NCBI RefSeq assembly: GCF_000760035.1
Contig: NZ_JNAO01000013.1
Coordinates: forward strand, 186,001 to 250,000
Direction: 5' to 3'
DNA from: Prochlorococcus marinus str. MIT 9314
GTDB taxonomy: Bacteria; Cyanobacteriota; Cyanobacteriia; PCC-6307; Cyanobiaceae
DNA length: 64,000 nucleotides
Numbering within the stretch: position 1 is the first letter of the stretch; the number at the start of each line of letters is the position of its first letter. The notes beneath the pieces are model-generated. The model saw only the letters and a list, made by a program, of their open reading frames with translations. It was not told the origin of the DNA and did no database searches. Below, one piece after another: positions 9,017 to 19,406 of the stretch. A program made the position numbers and the translations under genes.

Positions 9017-9084
9017 AAGATTACGTGCAATTTTATGATTTTGATGGCAAATTTGAATAGATTACAATTTATTCAATCAAATGA

Positions 9085-9618
9085 ATGTCAGACAAAATTG
9101 ATTTTCAGTCCCTTTCATTTGGAATGAGGCGTGTTGGATGGATACGCTTTTGGGTTCAATCCATTTTAGGTGTTGTTGTTGCAGCTGTTTTGCTGTTTTC
9201 TAATGTTGTTAATAATAGCGAAGGACAGCTTGGCTTAGCGCCTGGACTATCACTTACAACAATTTCCTTGATTTTACTACTTTTTAGTCTTTGGCAAGGT
9301 TGGTTAATAGTTAGAACGGGTAGAGCAATCTCAAGCAATGCAAGACCTTCAAGAGGACAAACGAGTAAATTAATAAAAAGAGGTCTCATAGTCGATTTAT
9401 TAGGAATTTTGTTTGGATTAATTGGATATCAAGCTCTTATGGGAGCCTTATTTATACAAGCATCCTCACAAACAACCGGACAATTGATAACAGCGACATC
9501 TGATATCCCAATTACTGGTCTTGAAATATTATCAGTTCTCAGTAACACGCAAGTTATTGCTGCTCATTTTTTTGGACTTTGTTTTTCTTTATGGCTTTTA
9601 AGAAGGATTTACAAATGA
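9085..9618 (+). CDS. DUF3611 family membrane protein (Tic21-like)
   Basis: This 177-residue protein has about four membrane helices (roughly 21-40, 54-73, 97-121, 152-172). [21 protein letters not shown] start and [12 protein letters not shown] loop match DUF3611, the family that includes plastid TIC21/PIC1, proposed both as an import channel component and as an iron permease. The cyanobacterial role is unsettled. The last 21 bases overlap the end of surE on the opposite strand. Confidence 0.85.
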   Translation: MSDKIDFQSLSFGMRRVGWIRFWVQSILGVVVAAVLLFSNVVNNSEGQLGLAPGLSLTTISLILLLFSLWQGWLIVRTGRAISSNARPSRGQTSKLIKRGLIVDLLGILFGLIGYQALMGALFIQASSQTTGQLITATSDIPITGLEILSVLSNTQVIAAHFFGLCFSLWLLRRIYK

Positions 9619-10407
9619 ATTATTAATTTTAGGTAAGTCATCTAGGTTACCTCTCCAAAATAAATCTGGTTCTACAGGTGTAAGAGATATTTTATTTTCT
9701 TGTATTTGAGATACATCGCTAGGCCAATTCTTAGGACCATAACCTTTCGATTTAAGGTCTAAAACAACTTCACCTGCTAACCAATAATAATCATCACCCC
9801 TCGGGTCTTCCCTTTTGGAAAATTGATTTTTATATTTTCTTACCGATAATCTTGTCCAGGATAATTCTTTGATTTTGCTTTTCTCGCAAGGAGGTATATT
9901 CAAGTTTAGTAGAAGTGAAGCTGGCCAATTATCATTAATTGCTTGTTCGGCAACATTCATTGCAATTTCTCCAGCAAATTCAAAATTCTTCCATTTAAAA
10001 CTAGCAACACTTATTGCCATGGAAGGAACATTTTCTAAAGTGCCTTCCATAGCTGCAGCGACTGTGCCTGAACAAAAAATATCTGTCCCTAAATTGGGTC
10101 CGTGATTTATTCCAGATAGTATCAGATCAGGTTTATGATCCAAGAGTTCAGATAGTGCTAATTTGACACAATCAGCAGGTGTGCCAGAACATCCCCAAGC
10201 TTCAATTCCTTGTCCAAATAACTCGTCAGCTTTTTCCACTCTTAATGGGGATTGTAAAGTAAGACCATGACCAGTAGCTGATCTTTCTTGGTCAGGACAT
10301 ACTACTTTTACCTTATGTCCTCTTTTTTTGGCTGATTTTGCTAATGCTCTTATCCCCGCTGCGAAAACACCATCATCATTGCTAATTAATATGTTTAACG
10401 GTTTCAT
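9598..10407 (-). CDS. surE: 5'/3'-nucleotidase SurE
   Basis: SurE is a metal-dependent phosphatase acting on nucleoside monophosphates and some short polyphosphates. The metal site is [14 protein letters not shown] at about 6-19, and [12 protein letters not shown] and [20 protein letters not shown] are also intact. The 269 residues match the family. It is divergent from pheS with 68 bases between the starts, and its 3' end overlaps the DUF3611 gene by 21 bases, which is typical of a compacted genome. Confidence 0.96.
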   Translation of the reverse strand: MKPLNILISNDDGVFAAGIRALAKSAKKRGHKVKVVCPDQERSATGHGLTLQSPLRVEKADELFGQGIEAWGCSGTPADCVKLALSELLDHKPDLILSGINHGPNLGTDIFCSGTVAAAMEGTLENVPSMAISVASFKWKNFEFAGEIAMNVAEQAINDNWPASLLLNLNIPPCEKSKIKELSWTRLSVRKYKNQFSKREDPRGDDYYWLAGEVVLDLKSKGYGPKNWPSDVSQIQENKISLTPVEPDLFWRGNLDDLPKINNSFVNPS

Positions 10408-10475
10408 TAATCAAAAAATTTTATTTATGGACGATATTTAAGTAAGATAAAGCAATACTTATTTTTACTATATCA

Positions 10476-11483
10476 GTGAGTCAAATTGAATCATTAAGTC
10501 AAATTGAGGAAAAACTAAATAATCTTTCTCTAATAGCAAAAAATAATATAGACAATTCTAATACTCATGAAGAACTGGATCAATTGAGAGTTTCCTTGCT
10601 AGGGAAAAAAGGTGATTTATCAATTATTTTGAAAACAATGGGTCAATTATCTGCTAGTGATAGACCAATTATTGGCCAGAAGGCAAATTTAATAAAGATT
10701 AATTTGCAAGAACAAATAAATGAAAGAAAAAGTAAACTAAACAGCGAAGCCTTAGATAAAAAGATTAAAAAAGAAAAAATTGATGTAACTATCCCTTCAA
10801 TTGGAACACCCCCTGGGAATAAACATCCCTTGATTTCAACTCAAGAAGAAATAATAGACATATTTTGTGGTTTGGGATACTCAGTTGAAAGTGGCCCTGA
10901 AATAGAAACTGATTTTTATAATTTTGAGTCTCTCAACATACCTAAAAATCATCCCGCAAGAGATATGCAGGACACTTTCTACTTAGATGAAAATAGACTT
11001 TTAAGGACCCATACTTCTCCTGTTCAGATAAGGTACTTAGAGAAGAATCCTCCTCCAGTAAGAATTATTGCTCCAGGGAGAGTATATAGGAGAGATGCAG
11101 TAGATGCTACGCATTCTCCTGTATTTAATCAGGTTGAGGTTTTATGTATCGATCAAGACATTAATTTTAGTCATTTAAGAGGAACAGTTCTTACATTTTT
11201 AAAGGCCTTTTTTGGAGATATTCCTGTAAGATTTAGAGCTAGTTATTTCCCATTTACTGAACCTTCAGCAGAAGTAGACGTCCAGTGGAAAGGTAAATGG
11301 TTAGAAGTAATGGGTTGCGGAATGGTTGATCCAAAGGTCTTAGAAAAAATAGGAATAGATTCTGAGAAATGGACTGGTTTTGCTGCAGGATTAGGAGTTG
11401 AGAGATTTTGTATGGTGAGACATCAGATCGACGACATCAGAAAATTTTATACAAATGATATTAGATTCTTAGAACAGTTCTAA
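10476..11483 (+). CDS. pheS: Phenylalanyl-tRNA synthetase alpha subunit PheS
   Basis: This is the catalytic subunit of the heterotetrameric class II synthetase that charges tRNA-Phe. An N-terminal coiled-coil (about 1-85) precedes the catalytic core. Seen are [10 protein letters not shown], the [11 protein letters not shown] substrate loop, [18 protein letters not shown] (motif 2), [10 protein letters not shown] and motif 3 [11 protein letters not shown]. The start is GTG at 10476 ([12 protein letters not shown]). Length, 335, is typical. The beta subunit gene is not in the window. Confidence 0.97.
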   Translation: MSQIESLSQIEEKLNNLSLIAKNNIDNSNTHEELDQLRVSLLGKKGDLSIILKTMGQLSASDRPIIGQKANLIKINLQEQINERKSKLNSEALDKKIKKEKIDVTIPSIGTPPGNKHPLISTQEEIIDIFCGLGYSVESGPEIETDFYNFESLNIPKNHPARDMQDTFYLDENRLLRTHTSPVQIRYLEKNPPPVRIIAPGRVYRRDAVDATHSPVFNQVEVLCIDQDINFSHLRGTVLTFLKAFFGDIPVRFRASYFPFTEPSAEVDVQWKGKWLEVMGCGMVDPKVLEKIGIDSEKWTGFAAGLGVERFCMVRHQIDDIRKFYTNDIRFLEQF

Positions 11484-11554
11484 ATAGTATTTAATTTTTA
11501 AATTAGGATTGTCCAACAAATTAGTTTAAGATAGTCCTAGTTTTAATTTTTTGA

Positions 11555-12463
11555 TTGGTACGTAAAGCAGGACTAATCGTTAATGATGGAAAGGAACTAG
11601 CTGTTCAAACTGCAACTTCTGTTCAAAAAAAATTGGAAAAATCTAATTTTGAAGTTGTAAGAGTTAGTAGCTCTGGAGGGATGGTTGGTTTCGCTAATCC
11701 TGATCAACATGTTCGTCCTTTGGGATATACGAATTGTGTCCCTGAGGGGTTTGACTCATCAATGGAATTTGCAATTGTTCTTGGCGGAGATGGGACCGTA
11801 CTTTCTGCTGCAAGGCAAACTGCACCTGCTAGAATTCCAATTCTTACAATAAATACTGGTCATTTAGGATTTCTTGCGGAAGCTTACTTATCTAACCTAG
11901 ATGAGGCTATAGATAAAATAATTGCTAGAAATTGGGATATTGAAGAAAGAACTTGTTTTATCATTAGTGTAATGAGGAATGATCAGAGGAGATGGGAGTC
12001 TCTTTGCCTTAATGAGATGGCGCTTCATAGAGAACCTCTAACAAGTATGTGTCACTTTGAAATTTCTATAGGTCGACATGCTCCTGTGGATATTTCAGCT
12101 GATGGAGTAATTTTATCTACTCCAACTGGTTCTACCGCCTATTCTCTAAGTGCTGGAGGACCAGTTATCACACCTGATTGTCCAGTCGTGCAATTAACCC
12201 CAATCGCTCCACATTCATTAGCATCTAGGGCGTTGGTTTTTAATGATTCTGAGCCAGTAACTGTTTTTCCTGCAACTCCTGAAAGGTTAGTAATGGTGGT
12301 TGATGGCAATGCTGGTTGTTATGTTTGGCCTGAAGATAGGGTTTTAATAAGAAAAAGTAAACACTCAGTAAAATTTATTAGACTTGAAGATCACGAATTT
12401 TTCCAAGTTTTAAGAAATAAACTAGGTTGGGGTTTACCCCATGTGGCTAAACCTGATAAATAA
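11555..12463 (+). CDS. nadK: NAD kinase
   Basis: This enzyme phosphorylates NAD to NADP. The 302-residue protein shows the GGDG motif in [29 protein letters not shown], the LNEMALHRE dimer segment and [20 protein letters not shown]. The start used is TTG at 11555, giving [11 protein letters not shown], which fits the family start. No upstream ATG is available. Cyanobacteria often have two NAD kinases; this is the roughly 300-residue type. The gene is convergent with cobL, 13 bases away. Confidence 0.95.
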   Translation: MVRKAGLIVNDGKELAVQTATSVQKKLEKSNFEVVRVSSSGGMVGFANPDQHVRPLGYTNCVPEGFDSSMEFAIVLGGDGTVLSAARQTAPARIPILTINTGHLGFLAEAYLSNLDEAIDKIIARNWDIEERTCFIISVMRNDQRRWESLCLNEMALHREPLTSMCHFEISIGRHAPVDISADGVILSTPTGSTAYSLSAGGPVITPDCPVVQLTPIAPHSLASRALVFNDSEPVTVFPATPERLVMVVDGNAGCYVWPEDRVLIRKSKHSVKFIRLEDHEFFQVLRNKLGWGLPHVAKPDK

Positions 12464-12476
12464 CTATTACTTAAAT

Positions 12477-13751
12477 TTATTTTTTCCCTTTTAATAGAAA
12501 AACAGGATTATTTGGTTCTAGTCTCATTCCCTCCGCAATACTTAAGCTTTTATAGGTCTGAATTAAATTTAAATTTGTTTTGAAATTTTTATCTTCTAAT
12601 TCCTCTTTCAATTCTTTAATAGTTTGAATATTAATTATTGGGATAACGATAATGTCTCCAATATCCATATCTTGAGCTAGTTTATTAATAATCTGGAGTT
12701 TAGTTTTTTTATCACATCCTCCAATTATTAATCTATTAGGTTTTTCAAGAGAACTTAAATTATTCATATTCAAGGTGTAATTTATGTCTTCCTCAAGAAT
12801 AAATTTTGGTTTGACTTCAAGCCTCTTCGAGTTTTCTAGTATTAATTCTTTTGAGCCAATCCTTTTATCGATACAAAACAAATCCAAATTAGGCCTTAAT
12901 TTTAGTGCCTCCAAACCAATTGACCCACAACCTGCTCCTATGTCCCAGATGACTCCATTTCTTGGGAGCTCTAAAGCAGCTAATATTTGAACGCGAATCT
13001 CCCTTTTAGTTAATAAGTTTGGTCTATCATCAAAAGTCTTAAAAATATGGTCACTGATTCCGAAAAGAGGGAGATTATTATTTGAGTAATTTTTCTTTGT
13101 TTTTTTAAGAACAATAATGTTCAAACTTGATATATCTGATGGTAAAGACTCTTTGAGATTTAATTTTCTTATCTTTTCATTCTCCAAGCCAATCTCTTCA
13201 CAGAGCCAAAAATCATAGAAGTCAATAAGATTTAATTCTGATAAGTTTTTTTTGATTATTTCTAAACTCTTGTTATTTGAATCTGTAAGAATAGCCAAAC
13301 TTGAAGGCCTTGTCTTAAGGGCCTCTACGAACCTATTCGAATCTCTGCCGTGAATACTCACATTAACAGTATCTTGCCATGGGATCTTTAACTTACTAAA
13401 TGCTAATTGAATACAAGTATTTGAAGGGTAGAAACTTAATTCATCCTTTGAAAAATTTTCTAGTAGTATTCTCCCAATACCAAACCAAAGTGGATCTCCT
13501 CTTGAAATTAAAATAACATCAGACTTTTGTGATCTAAGCCAGTTAACAAGTTCCTCATTACTGTTGCTCGAAAAAAATAATTTCTTTTTTTCTAAACCAT
13601 TTTTGCTCCATAATTTTATTTCTTCAAAATATGAATTTGGAACTGCAATAGAAACTGTTTCTTGAAATAAATTTTGTAATTTAAAAGATAGATCCTCAAA
13701 TTTATAAGAATTAATTCCTACTACATGAATTTTTCTTTTTTTTTCAGTCAT
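12477..13751 (-). CDS. cobL: Precorrin-6Y methyltransferase CobL (CbiE-CbiT fusion)
   Basis: CobL methylates the corrin ring at C-5 and C-15 and decarboxylates it in cobalamin (pseudocobalamin) synthesis. The N-terminal half (about 1-200) is a CbiE tetrapyrrole methylase with ILISRGDPLWFGIGR. The C-terminal half is a CbiT class I methyltransferase with LLTKREIRVQILAALEL and WDIGAGCGSIGLEAL. The fused length of 424 is usual. The divergent small gene starts about 50 bases upstream. Confidence 0.93.
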   Translation of the reverse strand: MTEKKRKIHVVGINSYKFEDLSFKLQNLFQETVSIAVPNSYFEEIKLWSKNGLEKKKLFFSSNSNEELVNWLRSQKSDVILISRGDPLWFGIGRILLENFSKDELSFYPSNTCIQLAFSKLKIPWQDTVNVSIHGRDSNRFVEALKTRPSSLAILTDSNNKSLEIIKKNLSELNLIDFYDFWLCEEIGLENEKIRKLNLKESLPSDISSLNIIVLKKTKKNYSNNNLPLFGISDHIFKTFDDRPNLLTKREIRVQILAALELPRNGVIWDIGAGCGSIGLEALKLRPNLDLFCIDKRIGSKELILENSKRLEVKPKFILEEDINYTLNMNNLSSLEKPNRLIIGGCDKKTKLQIINKLAQDMDIGDIIVIPIINIQTIKELKEELEDKNFKTNLNLIQTYKSLSIAEGMRLEPNNPVFLLKGKK

Positions 13752-13804
13752 GAATATTTAATTAAAAGAAACTTACCTATTTGAATGTTTTATTAAATTA
13801 TCTT

Positions 13805-14086
13805 ATGATTGTTCGAGCTTTTATAATAAATCAATTGTCTGAAAGAAGAAAGAGATTACATGATTTATTATTAACTCTAATAAATAAAGATAGTGAATTT
13901 GAATTTATTGAAGAAGATTCTAACGATTTAACATCTAGCTACTCTGAAAAAGATACTTTGAATTTATCTCGAGTTATAGAAAAAAATCGTAAAATAATCA
14001 AAAGATATCAAGCTATTGTAAGAACAGCTGTTACTCTAGATGCTCTGATGGATTCTGAAAATGAAGAAAATTACAAAATCAAATAA
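13805..14086 (+). CDS. Small conserved-looking hypothetical protein, 93 aa
   Basis: The ORF is open from a TTG at 13781, but the ATG at 13805 (MIVRAFIINQLSERRKRLHD) gives a more natural start. The product is highly charged and helical, with no membrane segment. An acidic middle (FEFIEEDSNDL) is followed by a basic helix (RVIEKNRKIIKRYQAIVRTA). Its last 26 bases overlap the DUF3122 gene in another frame, so the two are probably coupled. I do not recognise the family. Confidence 0.7.
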   Translation: MIVRAFIINQLSERRKRLHDLLLTLINKDSEFEFIEEDSNDLTSSYSEKDTLNLSRVIEKNRKIIKRYQAIVRTAVTLDALMDSENEENYKIK

Positions 14087-14561
14087 AAATATTTTTTTAA
14101 AAAAAATATTACCTTTACTTTTATTACTATCATTTATTTTCAACCCATTAAAAGTATCCGCAGAAGTTGCAGAAACAGAAATAAATGGGGCATTAATGAA
14201 TGCTAGTAGTGAGTTTTTAAGGGATTTGGACTTTGAAACTTGGCAATTAGTGGCTTATAAATCACCTTTTTTTGAAGATAAATTGATCTTGAGAGTAATA
14301 GGATATCCAGGAAATCTCAGGATTGATCATCCCACTGACTTGAGGGTTGAATCAGGGAGAAAACAGTGGCTTTTAGATGATAAAACATTACTTAATGTTG
14401 AATTAGCAAATGATGGAAGACAAGCTGCAGCAGAATTCGATCTTGATGAATTGATTAAAAATTTAGATAAAAATAGACCACTAAGATTATCTTTGTCGGG
14501 AGTTTTTTCTGAGTTACCTGTTCCTCCTTTTGTTGTTAAAGAGTGGAGATCAATAAACTGA
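14061..14561 (+). CDS. DUF3122 family secreted protein
   Basis: The 166-residue protein begins with a classical signal peptide: basic MKKITKSNKN, a hydrophobic core at about 14-29 and a likely cleavage after VSA at about 33-34. The mature part has LRDLDFETWQLVAYK, LRVIGYPGNLRIDHP and a C-terminal LPVPPFVVKEW that match the cyanobacterial DUF3122 family. It is therefore probably periplasmic or lumenal, with unknown function. It overlaps the previous gene by 26 bases and is 15 bases from ribD. Confidence 0.82.
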   Translation: MKKITKSNKNIFLKKILPLLLLLSFIFNPLKVSAEVAETEINGALMNASSEFLRDLDFETWQLVAYKSPFFEDKLILRVIGYPGNLRIDHPTDLRVESGRKQWLLDDKTLLNVELANDGRQAAAEFDLDELIKNLDKNRPLRLSLSGVFSELPVPPFVVKEWRSIN

Positions 14562-14576
14562 ATTTGATTTTTGGAG

Positions 14577-15671
14577 ATGACTGAAAAAAATGTAAACCAT
14601 ACAAAATGGATGAAAAGAGCAATTTTTTTGGCTTCTTTAGGCAAAAACACAACGAGTCCAAACCCAAGGGTGGGAGCAGTAATACTTGATAATAATGGAA
14701 AGCTTATTTCAGAAGGGTTTCATTTCAAGGCAGGGATGCCTCATGCAGAGGCAATGGCTTTTAATAATTTAAAAAAAGATGCTAAAGGTGGGTCAATATA
14801 TGTAAATCTTGAACCTTGTTGCCACAAGGGTAGAACACCTCCATGTGTAGATAAGGTGATATCCTCTGGGATAAAAACTGCTTATATATCTATTGAAGAC
14901 CCTGATGTAAGAGTCGCTGGAAAAGGTATTAAACTGCTAAAAGAAGCTGGAATACAAGTTCACTTAGGATTATGTAAAAAGGAATCCTTAGATTTAAATA
15001 AGGCTTTCATTCATAGGAATATTACTGAAAAGGCATTTGGTGTTTTTAAATGGGCAATGAGTATTGATGGTAGAATAGCTTTAAAAAATGGAAAAAGTAA
15101 ATGGATTACTAATGAAGAATCAAGGGCATTAGTACATTCTTTTAGAGCGGAATTTGATGCAATAATCATTGGTGGAAACACATTAAGAAGAGATAATCCC
15201 CTCTTAACTACTAGAGGTTTAAAAAATCCTGAGCCTTTGCGGGTTGTGTTTACAAAAAGTTTAGACCTGCCAACAAAATCTAATCTTTGGGATTGTAATA
15301 AGGCAAAAACATTAGTTATTTATGATTCTTCAACAGCAAATGAAAACTACCTAACTAGGATTCCAAAGTCTGTTGAAGTTGAAAAGGTATCATCAGATAA
15401 TCCAGAGTTAATTTCAAAAATACTTGCTAAAAGGGGATGTAATAAAGTTTTGTGGGAATGTGGCCCTCGATTGGCTACATCTGCTATTAAAACTAATTGT
15501 ATTCAGGAAATTATAACTTTTATTGCTCCAAAAATTTTAGGAGGAGAAAATAGTATGAATCCCTTTGGGGATTTTGAGTTTGGAGAAATGCATGAAATTA
15601 TCAAATTAAGCGAATCTCAGCTTAGTTTGATTGGGGATGATATATGCGTTAAGAGTTCATTCAAAAATTAA
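14577..15671 (+). CDS. ribD: Bifunctional riboflavin biosynthesis deaminase/reductase RibD
   Basis: RibD deaminates and then reduces the pyrimidine intermediate of riboflavin synthesis. The N-terminal deaminase has TSPNPRVGAVIL, the zinc site HAEAMAF and PCCHKGRTPPCVDKVI. The C-terminal reductase has GVFKWAMSIDGRIA, AIIIGGNTLRRDNPLLTTR and VLWECGPRLATS. I use the ATG at 14577; an in-frame TTG lies two codons upstream. The resulting 364 residues are standard. Confidence 0.95.
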   Translation: MTEKNVNHTKWMKRAIFLASLGKNTTSPNPRVGAVILDNNGKLISEGFHFKAGMPHAEAMAFNNLKKDAKGGSIYVNLEPCCHKGRTPPCVDKVISSGIKTAYISIEDPDVRVAGKGIKLLKEAGIQVHLGLCKKESLDLNKAFIHRNITEKAFGVFKWAMSIDGRIALKNGKSKWITNEESRALVHSFRAEFDAIIIGGNTLRRDNPLLTTRGLKNPEPLRVVFTKSLDLPTKSNLWDCNKAKTLVIYDSSTANENYLTRIPKSVEVEKVSSDNPELISKILAKRGCNKVLWECGPRLATSAIKTNCIQEIITFIAPKILGGENSMNPFGDFEFGEMHEIIKLSESQLSLIGDDICVKSSFKN

Positions 15672-15699
15672 TTTTTAGGATTTTTTATATGGTTAAAGT

Positions 15700-15709
15700 A
15701 CCGTACGGT
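15700..15709. promoter_or_regulatory. 10-bp perfect palindrome upstream of ftsH
   Basis: ACCGTACGGT is a perfect palindrome lying about 75 bases before the ftsH start and 47 bases before a likely -10 box. Its GC content is far above the surrounding sequence. It might be an operator, but no regulator can be named from sequence alone. It does not fit the cyanobacterial LexA box spacing. Confidence 0.3.
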
Positions 15710-15756
15710 TCTTACCCATAAAAAATAATACAGATACGGAAACTGTTGGTTTAGTT

Positions 15757-15762
15757 TATAAT
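15757..15762 (+). promoter_or_regulatory. Probable ftsH -10 box TATAAT
   Basis: A perfect TATAAT lies 22 bases before the chosen ftsH ATG (15785). No good -35 is seen at 16-18 bases upstream. Such -10-dominated promoters are common in AT-rich picocyanobacteria. A transcription start near 15769 would give a leader of about 15 bases. Confidence 0.4.
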
Positions 15763-15784
15763 AAGTTCAAAATTGATCACAATT

Positions 15785-17647
15785 ATGCCAATAAGACAAG
15801 ACGATAATCAACCTAATAGAAGATTTGGAATTGTAAATATCATTTTGATAGGAGTTGGAGCACTACTTTTATTTAGTAGCCTTTTCCCTAACCAAAATAT
15901 GCAAATCCCTAGGGTTCCTTACTCCTTATTTATTGATCAAGTTAATGATGGAGAGGTAAAAAGAGCATATATTACCCAAGAACAAATTAGGTATGAGTTG
16001 AATGGAGCTGAAGAGGGTGCCCCCTCAGTGTTAGCAACAACCCCAATTTTTGATATGGATCTTCCTCAAAGGTTAGAAAGTAAAGGGGTGGAGTTTGCTG
16101 CTGCCCCCCCAAAGAAACCTAATTTCTTCTCAACCATATTAAGTTGGGTTGTTCCTCCTTTGATTTTTATCCTTGTCTTACAATTCTTCGCCAGAAGAAG
16201 TATGGGAGGTGGAGGTGCTCAAGGGGCTCTAAGTTTTACTAAAAGTAAAGCTAAAGTTTATGTTCCAGATGATGAATCAAAAGTAACATTCGCGGATGTA
16301 GCAGGAGTTGATGAAGCTAAGGACGAATTAACAGAAATAGTTGATTTTTTAAAGAGACCAGAAAGATATACTGATATTGGAGCGCGAATACCTAAAGGGG
16401 TACTCCTTGTAGGACCTCCAGGAACAGGAAAAACTCTTCTTTCAAAGGCTGTGGCTGGTGAAGCAGAAGTTCCCTTCTTTATTATTTCTGGTTCAGAGTT
16501 TGTAGAACTTTTTGTAGGTGCAGGTGCAGCAAGAGTAAGAGATTTATTTGAACAAGCCAAGAAAAAAGCTCCTTGCATTATTTTTATTGACGAATTAGAT
16601 GCTATCGGTAAAAGTCGTTCAGGATCGATGGGAGTAGTTGGTGGTAATGATGAGAGAGAACAAACATTAAATCAACTTCTCACTGAAATGGATGGATTTG
16701 CATCTACTGATAAGCCTGTGATTGTACTGGCAGCAACAAACCAACCTGAAGTTCTTGACGCAGCACTTTTAAGACCTGGTAGATTTGATAGGCAAGTTTT
16801 GGTTGACAGACCAGATTTATCTGGAAGGAAAACTATATTAGAAATATATACAAAAAAGGTTAAGCTAGCCGATTCAATTGATTTAGATTCTATTGCCCAA
16901 GCTACTAGTGGATTCGCTGGGGCAGATTTAGCAAATATGGTAAATGAAGCAGCTTTACTTGCAGCAAGAGCTAAAAGGACAAGTGTAGAACAACAGGATT
17001 TAAGTGAAGCTATAGAGAGAGTCGTCGCAGGGTTGGAGAAGAAAAGTCGTGTTTTGCAAGATGATGAAAAGAAAGTAGTTGCTTATCACGAAGTCGGTCA
17101 TGCAATAGTTGGTCATCTTATGCCTGGAGGTTCAAAAGTTGCAAAGATTTCTATAGTACCAAGAGGTATGAGTGCTCTTGGTTATACTCTTCAACTGCCA
17201 ACTGAAGAAAGATTCCTAAATTCCAAAGATGAACTAAAAGGTCAAATCGCAACACTTCTTGGAGGAAGATCTGCGGAAGAGGTTGTCTTTGGAAAGATTA
17301 CTACAGGAGCTTCAAATGATTTGCAAAGAGCAACTGACATTGCTGAGCAAATGGTGGGTACATTTGGCATGAGTGATATACTAGGCCCCCTTGCTTACGA
17401 CAAACAAGGAGGAGGGCAGTTTTTAGGTAATGGAAATAATCCTCGAAGATCTGTTAGTGATGCTACTGCTCAAGCAATAGATAAAGAGGTTAGAGATCTA
17501 GTTGATGATGCTCATGAAACTGCACTTAATATTTTGAGAAATAATTTACCTCTTCTTGAATCAATTTCTCAAAAAATTCTCAAAGAAGAGGTTATTGAAG
17601 GTGAAGATCTTAAGAATCTCTTAGCAGAAAGTAAAATGCCTGCATAA
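15785..17647 (+). CDS. ftsH: ATP-dependent zinc metalloprotease FtsH
   Basis: FtsH is a membrane AAA+ protease that degrades damaged membrane proteins; in cyanobacteria FtsH complexes turn over photosystem D1. The 620-residue protein has an N-terminal helix (about 15-32), an exposed domain, a second helix near 115-135, then the AAA domain with Walker A GPPGTGKT at about 213-220, Walker [12 protein letters not shown] and SRH residues [13 protein letters not shown]. The zinc site is HEVGH at about 434-438. An in-frame ATT/ATC region upstream gives no better start than ATG 15785. Which of the cyanobacterial FtsH paralogues it is cannot be settled here. Confidence 0.96.
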   Translation: MPIRQDDNQPNRRFGIVNIILIGVGALLLFSSLFPNQNMQIPRVPYSLFIDQVNDGEVKRAYITQEQIRYELNGAEEGAPSVLATTPIFDMDLPQRLESKGVEFAAAPPKKPNFFSTILSWVVPPLIFILVLQFFARRSMGGGGAQGALSFTKSKAKVYVPDDESKVTFADVAGVDEAKDELTEIVDFLKRPERYTDIGARIPKGVLLVGPPGTGKTLLSKAVAGEAEVPFFIISGSEFVELFVGAGAARVRDLFEQAKKKAPCIIFIDELDAIGKSRSGSMGVVGGNDEREQTLNQLLTEMDGFASTDKPVIVLAATNQPEVLDAALLRPGRFDRQVLVDRPDLSGRKTILEIYTKKVKLADSIDLDSIAQATSGFAGADLANMVNEAALLAARAKRTSVEQQDLSEAIERVVAGLEKKSRVLQDDEKKVVAYHEVGHAIVGHLMPGGSKVAKISIVPRGMSALGYTLQLPTEERFLNSKDELKGQIATLLGGRSAEEVVFGKITTGASNDLQRATDIAEQMVGTFGMSDILGPLAYDKQGGGQFLGNGNNPRRSVSDATAQAIDKEVRDLVDDAHETALNILRNNLPLLESISQKILKEEVIEGEDLKNLLAESKMPA

Positions 17648-17675
17648 TAGAATTTAAGTCTTTATACAAAGTTAG

Positions 17676-18602
17676 ATGCTAAAGCCAATCAAGCTTGCTA
17701 ATAAAAATTTTTTATCAAGCTTGGATATATCCACTGAAGAGGTCCTTTATCTTATAGACCTTGCAGAAAATTTTAAGAATAAAGATTTTAAAATTGATCT
17801 AAATAACAAAGTATTAGGTTTAATATTTGATAAGTCATCAACCCGCACAAGAGTTAGTTTTCAAGTTGCAATGTCAAGACTTGGAGGCAAAACGATTGAT
17901 CTGAATCCTACAACCTCACAAATAACAAGAGGAGAGCCAATAAAGGATACGGCAAGAGTACTTAGCAGATATTGCGATGTAATTGCAATTAGAACATTTA
18001 ATCATTCAGATGTGGAAGAATACGCCAATTGGTCTACTAAACCAGTTATTAATGCTCTTACCGATTTGGAACATCCATGTCAGGCCCTAGCAGATTTTTT
18101 AACAATTAAGGAGGAATTTTTTGATTTTAAAAAAGTCGTTTTAACATTTATAGGAGATGGTAATAATGTTGCAAATTCTCTAATTTTATGCGGCGCATTA
18201 TTGGGGGTGGAAGTAAGAATCGCATGCCCCAAAGGGTATGAACCCAATTCCATGGTGGTTCAAAAAGCAAAAAAAATATACAAAAATAAGAATTTATTAA
18301 AGATCACTAATGATCCTAATAAAGCTGTTTTAGGAGCAAATGTTCTTTATACAGATGTCTGGTCATCGATGGGCGAAGAAAATCAAAAGGAAGATAAGGA
18401 TAAAGATTTTAATGGATTTACTATTGATAGTAATTTAGTTAGTAAAGCAAATAAAGACGCAATTATTCTTCATTGCCTTCCTGCTTATAGATCAAAAGAA
18501 ATAACAGATGAGATAATTGAAAGTAAGAATAGTAGAATTTTTGATCAAGCTGAAAATAGGATGCATGCTCAACAAGCTCTTTTAGCGTGCTTGCTTTCCT
18601 AG
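17676..18602 (+). CDS. argF: Ornithine carbamoyltransferase ArgF
   Basis: ArgF makes citrulline from ornithine and carbamoyl phosphate in arginine synthesis. All signature motifs are present: the carbamoyl-phosphate loop KSSTRTRVSFQVAM at about 50-63, EHPCQALADFLTI at about 131-143, and HCLPAYR near the C-terminus for ornithine binding. The 308 residues are standard. It lies 28 bases after ftsH. The following lexA has its own probable operator. Confidence 0.96.
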   Translation: MLKPIKLANKNFLSSLDISTEEVLYLIDLAENFKNKDFKIDLNNKVLGLIFDKSSTRTRVSFQVAMSRLGGKTIDLNPTTSQITRGEPIKDTARVLSRYCDVIAIRTFNHSDVEEYANWSTKPVINALTDLEHPCQALADFLTIKEEFFDFKKVVLTFIGDGNNVANSLILCGALLGVEVRIACPKGYEPNSMVVQKAKKIYKNKNLLKITNDPNKAVLGANVLYTDVWSSMGEENQKEDKDKDFNGFTIDSNLVSKANKDAIILHCLPAYRSKEITDEIIESKNSRIFDQAENRMHAQQALLACLLS

Positions 18603-18629
18603 AGTTACTTGCATTAGCATTTGAAAAGA

Positions 18630-18643
18630 GGTACAAATGTATT
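18630..18643 (+). promoter_or_regulatory. Candidate LexA box upstream of lexA
   Basis: GGTACAAATGTATT matches the cyanobacterial LexA operator RGTACNNNDGTWCB at all but one defined position (T for the C). It lies 17 bases before the GTG that I take as the lexA start, so it is consistent with autoregulation. It also argues against the upstream TTG (18621) as the real start, because the box would then be inside the coding sequence. Confidence 0.5.
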
Positions 18644-18659
18644 AGCGAACATTTGTATT

Positions 18660-19274
18660 GTGGTTGATTCTTCTGAAAATCTTACAGAGGCTCAAAATGA
18701 GCTCTATGAATGGATAAAAGTTTATATGAAAGATTTTCAACATAGTCCATCTATAAGGCAAATGATGCAGGCTATGGGTCTTAAGTCTCCTGCCCCTATT
18801 CAAAGTCGTTTAAAGCATCTTCAAGAAAAAGGTTATATCTCTTGGCAAGAGGGCAAAGCTAGAACACTCCAAATTGTTGATGAAATAATTGAAGGAGTAC
18901 CAATCTTGGGCTCTGTTGCAGCAGGTGGATTAGTTGAGACTTTCTCTGATATCAAAGAGAATTTAGATATTTCAGATGTTTTAACAAAAAAGGATATATT
19001 TGCTTTGACGGTTAATGGCGATTCGATGATAGATGCATGTATTGCAGATGGAGATATGGTTTTGATGGAGCCTATTAATGATTCCTATTCTCTAAGGAAT
19101 GGAACAATTGTTAGTGCATTGGTTCCGGGGTTAGGTACTACATTAAAATATTTCGTTAAAAAGGGAGGGAAAATATTTCTAGAGGCTGCAAATCAAGCTT
19201 ACGAACCTATTGAATTAAATTTAGATGAAGTTATTTTTCAAGGAAAACTTTTAGCAGTTTGGAGAAAAATCTAA
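18660..19274 (+). CDS. lexA: SOS-type repressor LexA
   Basis: LexA is a winged-helix repressor that self-cleaves when stimulated by RecA. The DNA-binding domain has EAQNELYEWIKVYM and HSPSIRQMMQAMGL. The hinge has the Ala-Gly cleavage site in GSVAAGG. The catalytic Ser is in NGDSMIDACIADGDMVL and the catalytic Lys in TTLKYFVKK, so it looks cleavable. The frame is open from TTG 18621. I prefer GTG 18660, which gives 204 residues, the usual length, and leaves a candidate operator outside the gene. Confidence 0.9.
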   Translation: MVDSSENLTEAQNELYEWIKVYMKDFQHSPSIRQMMQAMGLKSPAPIQSRLKHLQEKGYISWQEGKARTLQIVDEIIEGVPILGSVAAGGLVETFSDIKENLDISDVLTKKDIFALTVNGDSMIDACIADGDMVLMEPINDSYSLRNGTIVSALVPGLGTTLKYFVKKGGKIFLEAANQAYEPIELNLDEVIFQGKLLAVWRKI

Positions 19275-19406
19275 ATTTTGTAACTATCAGAACTAGAAAT
19301 AAAAATTAAATTTTTCTTTTTCTTAATTTAAAAAGATATATAAAATTTACAAATTCTAACGGTACCAAAGGAAACTAAATTTTTTAATATTGATGCTGTT
19401 TAAAAA

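Noticed and set aside
16258-16578. 106-codon minus-strand ORF inside ftsH
   Set aside because: Antisense shadow opposite the highly conserved Walker motifs.
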